The position numbers and the translations under genes are program-made. The notes beneath the pieces are model-generated. The model was not told the origin of the DNA, did no database searches, and was given only the letters and a program-made list of their open reading frames with translations. From positions 1,116,001 through 1,180,000 of the forward strand of contig NZ_CP133779.1 of the NCBI RefSeq assembly GCF_034347425.1: 64,000 bases of DNA. Direction: 5' to 3'. Below are positions 60,466 through 64,000 of this stretch, piece after piece (position 1 is the stretch's first letter; each line of letters starts with the position of its first letter). Origin of the DNA: Undibacterium sp. CCC3.4. GTDB taxonomy: Bacteria; Pseudomonadota; Gammaproteobacteria; Burkholderiales; Burkholderiaceae_D.

Positions 60466-60498
60466 AGTTAAAAATACAACATAATTTAATGGAATGCC

Positions 60499-60741
60499 AT
60501 GAATAAGCAAAATTTCTTTGGCGATATACACGCCAAATTCAGCGAAGCGCTGGAAAATTCGCCGGCAAAGGACATTGAGAAAAACGTCAAAGCTCTGATG
60601 TCGCAAGGTTTTTCCAAGCTCGACTTGGTCACCCGGGAAGAATTTGATATCCAGGCGCAAGTGTTAGCGCGCACCCGCGCTCGCCTCGAAGCGCTCGAAG
60701 CACGCGTGGCCGCTCTGGAAAGCCCGGCCGCGCTTAGCTGA
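60499..60741 (+). CDS. ubiK: ubiquinone biosynthesis accessory factor UbiK
   Basis: 80 residues, the normal size. QNFFGDIHAKFSEALENSPA, DIEKNVKALMSQGFSKLDLV, TREEFDIQAQVLARTRARLE form an amphipathic helix followed by a C-terminal coiled coil (BMFP domain). UbiK works with UbiJ in aerobic ubiquinone synthesis and binds lipids. It precedes comM by 11 bases. Confidence 0.88.
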   Translation: MNKQNFFGDIHAKFSEALENSPAKDIEKNVKALMSQGFSKLDLVTREEFDIQAQVLARTRARLEALEARVAALESPAALS

Positions 60742-60752
60742 GTGATTCAGCC

Positions 60753-62267
60753 ATGTCGCTCGCGGTACTCAAAAGTCGCGCTCTGCATGGTATTGATGCC
60801 CCACAGGTAACGGTGGAGGTGCATCTGGCCAACGGTATCCCGGCGTTTACCATCGTCGGACTGCCCGAGACCGAAGTCAAGGAAGCCAAAGACCGTGTCC
60901 GAGCGGCGCTGCAGACGGCGCGTTTCGATTTTCCCGCCAAGCGCATCACGGTTAATTTGGCCCCGGCCGATTTACCCAAAGAATCGGGCCGCTTCGACCT
61001 CCCTATTGCGCTCGGCATTTTGGCCGCTTCCGAACAAATTCCGGCCGGCGGCTTGGCGCGCTACGAATTTGCCGGTGAATTATCGCTCTCCGGCGCGCTG
61101 CGGCCGATCCGCGGGGCGCTGGCAATGACGAGTGCGATTTGGCGCGGCAGTGGTGCGGCGGCCGCCTTGATACTGCCGCGCGCGAATGCCGATGAAGCCG
61201 CGCTGGTGGCGGCAGCGGCGATTTACCCAGCCGATTCTTTATTGCAAGTTTGCGCACATTTTGCCGCCGACGAAAAAGCGCCGCGGCTGCAACGACATGT
61301 TGCATCGCCACAAACACAAGCACCGCATTACCCCGATTTTTCCGATATCAAAGCCCAACTCGGGGCCAAGCGCGCCTGCGAGGTCGCGGCCGCCGGCCGC
61401 CATGCGCTGTTGATGTGCGGCCCGCCCGGCAGCGGCAAAACCATGCTCGCCACGCGTATTCCCGGCATTTTGCCAGCCATGAGCGAGACCGAAGCAATCG
61501 AAACCGCGGCGCTGCAATCCTTGAGCACGGGCTTCACGCTTGCTAATTGGAAAGTACGGCCGTTTCGCGCCCCGCACCATACCGCCTCGGCAGCCGCCCT
61601 GGTCGGCGGCGGTAGCAACCCGCGCCCCGGTGAAATTTCCTTGGCTCACCACGGCATCTTGTTTCTCGATGAATTGCCCGAATTCGGCCGGCGCGTGCTC
61701 GAAGTGCTACGCCAACCGCTGGAAACCGGGCATGTCAGCATCGCGCGAGCCGCGATGCATGCCGAATTTCCCGCGCGCTTTCAATTATTGGCGGCCATGA
61801 ATCCCTGTCCCTGTGGCTATTTTGGCGATCCGAATGGGCAATGCCGTTGCACGCCGCAGAATATTGCGCGTTACCAAAGTAAAATCTCCGGCCCCTTATT
61901 AGATCGCATCGATTTGCAAATCGAGGTAGCCGCGGTCGCCCCGGCCGACCTGCTCACGGCCGCTGCCAGCGAGAGCAGCGCGACCATGGCGCAGCGGGTG
62001 GCGGCGGCTTATACACGGCAAATACAGCGGCAAGGCAAGGCTAACCAATTTCTCGATAACCGTGAGATCGATCAACTATGCCAAGCGAACGCTGCTGGAA
62101 TGGCTTTGTTGCAACAAGCTATCAGTCAATTCCATTGGTCGGCCCGGGCTAGTCACCGCGTGCTCAAAGTGGCACGTACTATTGCCGATCTGGCAGGGCT
62201 GGAGCAGATTAACGCCGCGCATATTGCCGAAGCGATTCAATATCGGCGCGTACTCGGCAAGCATTGA
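60753..62267 (+). CDS. comM: YifB/ComM-family AAA ATPase (Mg chelatase-like)
   Basis: 504 residues. N-terminal ChlI-like domain (VEVHLANGIPAFTIVGLPET, NLAPADLPKESGRFDLPIAL, GELSLSGALRPIRGAL), central AAA+ with Walker A LMCGPPGSGKTMLATRIPGI and Walker B GILFLDELPEFGRRVLEVLR, HHTASAAALVGGG, NPCPCGYFGD, and a C-terminal lid (SHRVLKVARTIADLAG). ComM is a branch-migration helicase that aids integration of foreign DNA in natural transformation. Confidence 0.93.
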   Translation: MSLAVLKSRALHGIDAPQVTVEVHLANGIPAFTIVGLPETEVKEAKDRVRAALQTARFDFPAKRITVNLAPADLPKESGRFDLPIALGILAASEQIPAGGLARYEFAGELSLSGALRPIRGALAMTSAIWRGSGAAAALILPRANADEAALVAAAAIYPADSLLQVCAHFAADEKAPRLQRHVASPQTQAPHYPDFSDIKAQLGAKRACEVAAAGRHALLMCGPPGSGKTMLATRIPGILPAMSETEAIETAALQSLSTGFTLANWKVRPFRAPHHTASAAALVGGGSNPRPGEISLAHHGILFLDELPEFGRRVLEVLRQPLETGHVSIARAAMHAEFPARFQLLAAMNPCPCGYFGDPNGQCRCTPQNIARYQSKISGPLLDRIDLQIEVAAVAPADLLTAAASESSATMAQRVAAAYTRQIQRQGKANQFLDNREIDQLCQANAAGMALLQQAISQFHWSARASHRVLKVARTIADLAGLEQINAAHIAEAIQYRRVLGKH

Positions 62268-62356
62268 AATTTGTTGCTACATCCCCAAATAGTCGACAAT
62301 CGCTTGCGCGCCTGTCGCGGCGATTGCCGGCCCACTTCTTCCACCAAGGACTCCCT

Positions 62357-63043
62357 ATGTCACCGCAAGAAATTCAGGTATTGCAAAATTTTTTAGATCA
62401 ACTGGTACAGGTACAGGGTGTTCACAAGGATGGCCAAGCCCAAGACATGATCAATGCCGCCGTCAACCGGCAGCCGGATGCCGCTTATTTGCTGGTGCAA
62501 CGCGCGCTCTTGCTGGATCAAGCGGTGGCACAAGCCGGCCAGCAGTTGGCTGCGGTACAAGCTGAACTGCGCGCGCAAACCGCCTTGGTGGCGACGCTTA
62601 GCAGTGCTGCCAGCAGCGCTGGCACTGCCTTTCTCGACCCTGCCGCCAGCGATTGGGGCAACAGTTCCCATGCGCGGCCCTTGGCCCCTGCCATGGCAAC
62701 AGCGGTCAGCGGTGCGCCACTGCCAGCGATGAATGCCAGCTACAACACAAGCGCCGCACCACCCGTCTATTCACAAGCCGCACCAGCCGCAGGCGGATTT
62801 TTTTCCGGCAATGGCGGCAGCATGCTCGGCACCGTTGCCGCGACGGCCGCTTCAGTGGCCGCCGGAGCATTTTTGTATCAGGGCATCAGTCATATGATGG
62901 GAGGCAATTCTGCATCTGGTCTGGGCAATGCCGCCGCACCATTGGCGAATACCGACAACAACCTGTCCTCCGGCTACTTTGACAGCGAGCAAAGCGCTGC
63001 CTCGCCGCTCGAGAGCGCGGACGAGGTCGACGACCTCAGCTGA
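62357..63043 (+). CDS. DUF2076 family protein
   Basis: About 228 residues from MSPQEIQVLQNFLDQLVQVQ (AAGGA seven bases upstream; a frame from 62264 overlaps comM and is rejected). NAAVNRQPDAAYLLVQRALL and DQAVAQAGQQLAAVQAEL belong to the DUF2076 helical part; a low-complexity linker and a Gly-rich segment (GGFFSGNGGSMLGTVAATAA, GAFLYQGI) follow; the acidic tail ends EVDDLS. Function unknown; membrane-associated by the hydrophobic glycine zone. Confidence 0.82.
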   Translation: MSPQEIQVLQNFLDQLVQVQGVHKDGQAQDMINAAVNRQPDAAYLLVQRALLLDQAVAQAGQQLAAVQAELRAQTALVATLSSAASSAGTAFLDPAASDWGNSSHARPLAPAMATAVSGAPLPAMNASYNTSAAPPVYSQAAPAAGGFFSGNGGSMLGTVAATAASVAAGAFLYQGISHMMGGNSASGLGNAAAPLANTDNNLSSGYFDSEQSAASPLESADEVDDLS

Positions 63044-63176
63044 TTGAGGGACGCGCGGATAGCATACGCGCGTACTTTGTTACAAAACAAATGCACTCAG
63101 GCCGAGCTGCCGGTCATCCAAACTGCGCCCATCCCGTTGTATCCATAGGACAATGTATACCAAGGAAGCGCTCCCT

Positions 63177-64000
63177 ATGCCACACCGCCCCACCCTGCGT
63201 CGTCGCCTGCCCCTGCTGATCTTGGTTGGACTGCTCAGTGCCTGCAGCACAGCACCACGGTCTAACTCGATTCCAGTGCTGCCAACACGGGGCGCAGCAG
63301 CCTTGCCGCCGATCGCTTATGTATTTGACAAACAACATACCGATGCGCGCTTATTGCTCAACCGTTTGAGCTGGGGTGCCAATGCCTCCTCGGCGGCGCA
63401 AATGCAAGCACTGGGCATGGATCGCTATCTCGATCTGCAATTGCGCGCTCGCAATAGCATCGTACCGGATGCAATACAAGCACAAATCAATGCCCTGAGC
63501 ATCAGCCAAAAACCCTTCGAGACGATGATGCGCGAACTCGAGGTGCAAAAGACGGCGGCCGATGCCCAGAAAGGTATTGATGATGGTTTGCGCAAAGCCT
63601 ACCAACAAGAATTGAACCGACTCGCGCGCGAAGCGGCCAGCCGCAGTGTGTTGCGCGAAGTGTATTCGAGCGCGCAGTTACAAGAGCAAATGACGTGGTT
63701 TTGGATGAATCACTTCAATATCCACAGCGGCAAGCATAATTTGCGCGCCATGTTAGGCGATTTCGAAGAAAGCGCGATTCGCCCTTTCGCCTTGGGCAAT
63801 TTTCACGATTTACTGCGCGCCACGATGTATCACCCAGCCATGCTGCGCTATCTCGACAATGAATTCAATGCTTCGCAACGCATCAATGAAAATTATGCCC
63901 GCGAGTTGCTGGAATTGCACACCATGGGGGTCAACAGTGGCTACAGCCAACACGATATCCAGGAATTAGCGCGCGCGCTGACCGGTTTGGCCATCAATGT
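63177..64000 (+). CDS. DUF1800 family lipoprotein (partial, runs off the window)
   Basis: About 274 codons visible. Signal with a lipobox (LLILVGLLSACSTAP), then HTDARLLLNRLSWGANASSA, MDRYLDLQLRAR, MTWFWMNHFNIHSGKHNLRA, FALGNFHDLLRATMYHPAML, RYLDNEFNA, INENYARELLELHTMGVNSG. The NENYARELLELHTLG block is diagnostic of DUF1800. AAGGAAG lies about ten bases before the ATG. Members often pair with a DUF1501 gene downstream; that would be beyond the window. Function unknown. Confidence 0.85.
   Translation, partial: MPHRPTLRRRLPLLILVGLLSACSTAPRSNSIPVLPTRGAAALPPIAYVFDKQHTDARLLLNRLSWGANASSAAQMQALGMDRYLDLQLRARNSIVPDAIQAQINALSISQKPFETMMRELEVQKTAADAQKGIDDGLRKAYQQELNRLAREAASRSVLREVYSSAQLQEQMTWFWMNHFNIHSGKHNLRAMLGDFEESAIRPFALGNFHDLLRATMYHPAMLRYLDNEFNASQRINENYARELLELHTMGVNSGYSQHDIQELARALTGLAIN

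Larger units (their letters stand above)
60036..60498. other. 463-base divergent regulatory region between torF and ubiK
   Basis: Contains a sigma-54-like promoter reading towards torF and a GCAC-N7-GTGC element near ubiK, listed separately. Another half-site GCACCAAGTTA occurs at 60398-60408. No small gene was recognised. Confidence 0.5.

Overview
The window looks like chromosomal DNA of a betaproteobacterium of the Burkholderiales, most likely the Oxalobacteraceae (Undibacterium/Janthinobacterium-like). That placement is an inference from gene content: torF-glnK-amtB next to ubiK-comM, a fused isobutyryl-CoA mutase beside a fused indolepyruvate ferredoxin oxidoreductase, a gts-type glucose transporter with glucokinase, ettA and yigZ, and many GGDEF/EAL proteins. 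No rRNA, tRNA or CRISPR array was seen.

Layout. 1-7439 (minus strand): nine tightly packed, mostly overlapping genes that look like a small-molecule pathway: an alpha-oxoamine synthase, CitE-like lyase, MaoC hydratase, SDR, membrane desaturase, ornithine-cyclodeaminase-like enzyme, D-2-hydroxyacid dehydrogenase, class II aldolase and a HisC-like aminotransferase cut by the window edge. I do not recognise the product. 7.6-21.2 kb: an AT-richer accessory island between two inverted copies of a complex repeat. It holds an Rhs/YD-repeat locus whose shell is split over two overlapping genes, each with its own signal peptide. Around it lie displaced Ig-core-tip-immunity cassettes, orphan immunity-like genes and two IS3-family elements. 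21.2-28.3 kb: icmF and the indolepyruvate oxidoreductase, with a LiuR-like palindrome upstream of icmF. 28.5-39.2 kb: a glucose-type uptake locus: substrate-binding protein, response regulator and histidine kinase on the minus strand, diverging from lamB, substrate-binding protein, two permeases, ATPase and glucokinase. 39.2-47.2 kb: a truncated lysR, an EamA exporter and three cyclic-di-GMP enzymes. 47.5-56.9 kb: mainly small exported or outer-membrane proteins plus ettA and yigZ. 57.1-60.5 kb: nitrogen-regulated torF-glnK-amtB with sigma-54 and NtrC-like sites. 60.5-64 kb: ubiK, comM, a DUF2076 gene and a partial DUF1800 gene.

The most distinctive structural feature is a dispersed, nested repeat present six times. 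An outer element of about 136 bp starts AACAACTTAATGG and ends TGATCA. In three copies it carries an intact inner MITE-like element of about 237-259 bp with 16-bp terminal inverted repeats; a fourth copy has an inner element lacking its left end. Copies bracket the Rhs island, truncate a lysR gene, and supply the stop codons of two genes. The most biologically interesting loci are the unassigned AONS-led cluster, the split Rhs with its cassette array, and the nested repeat family.
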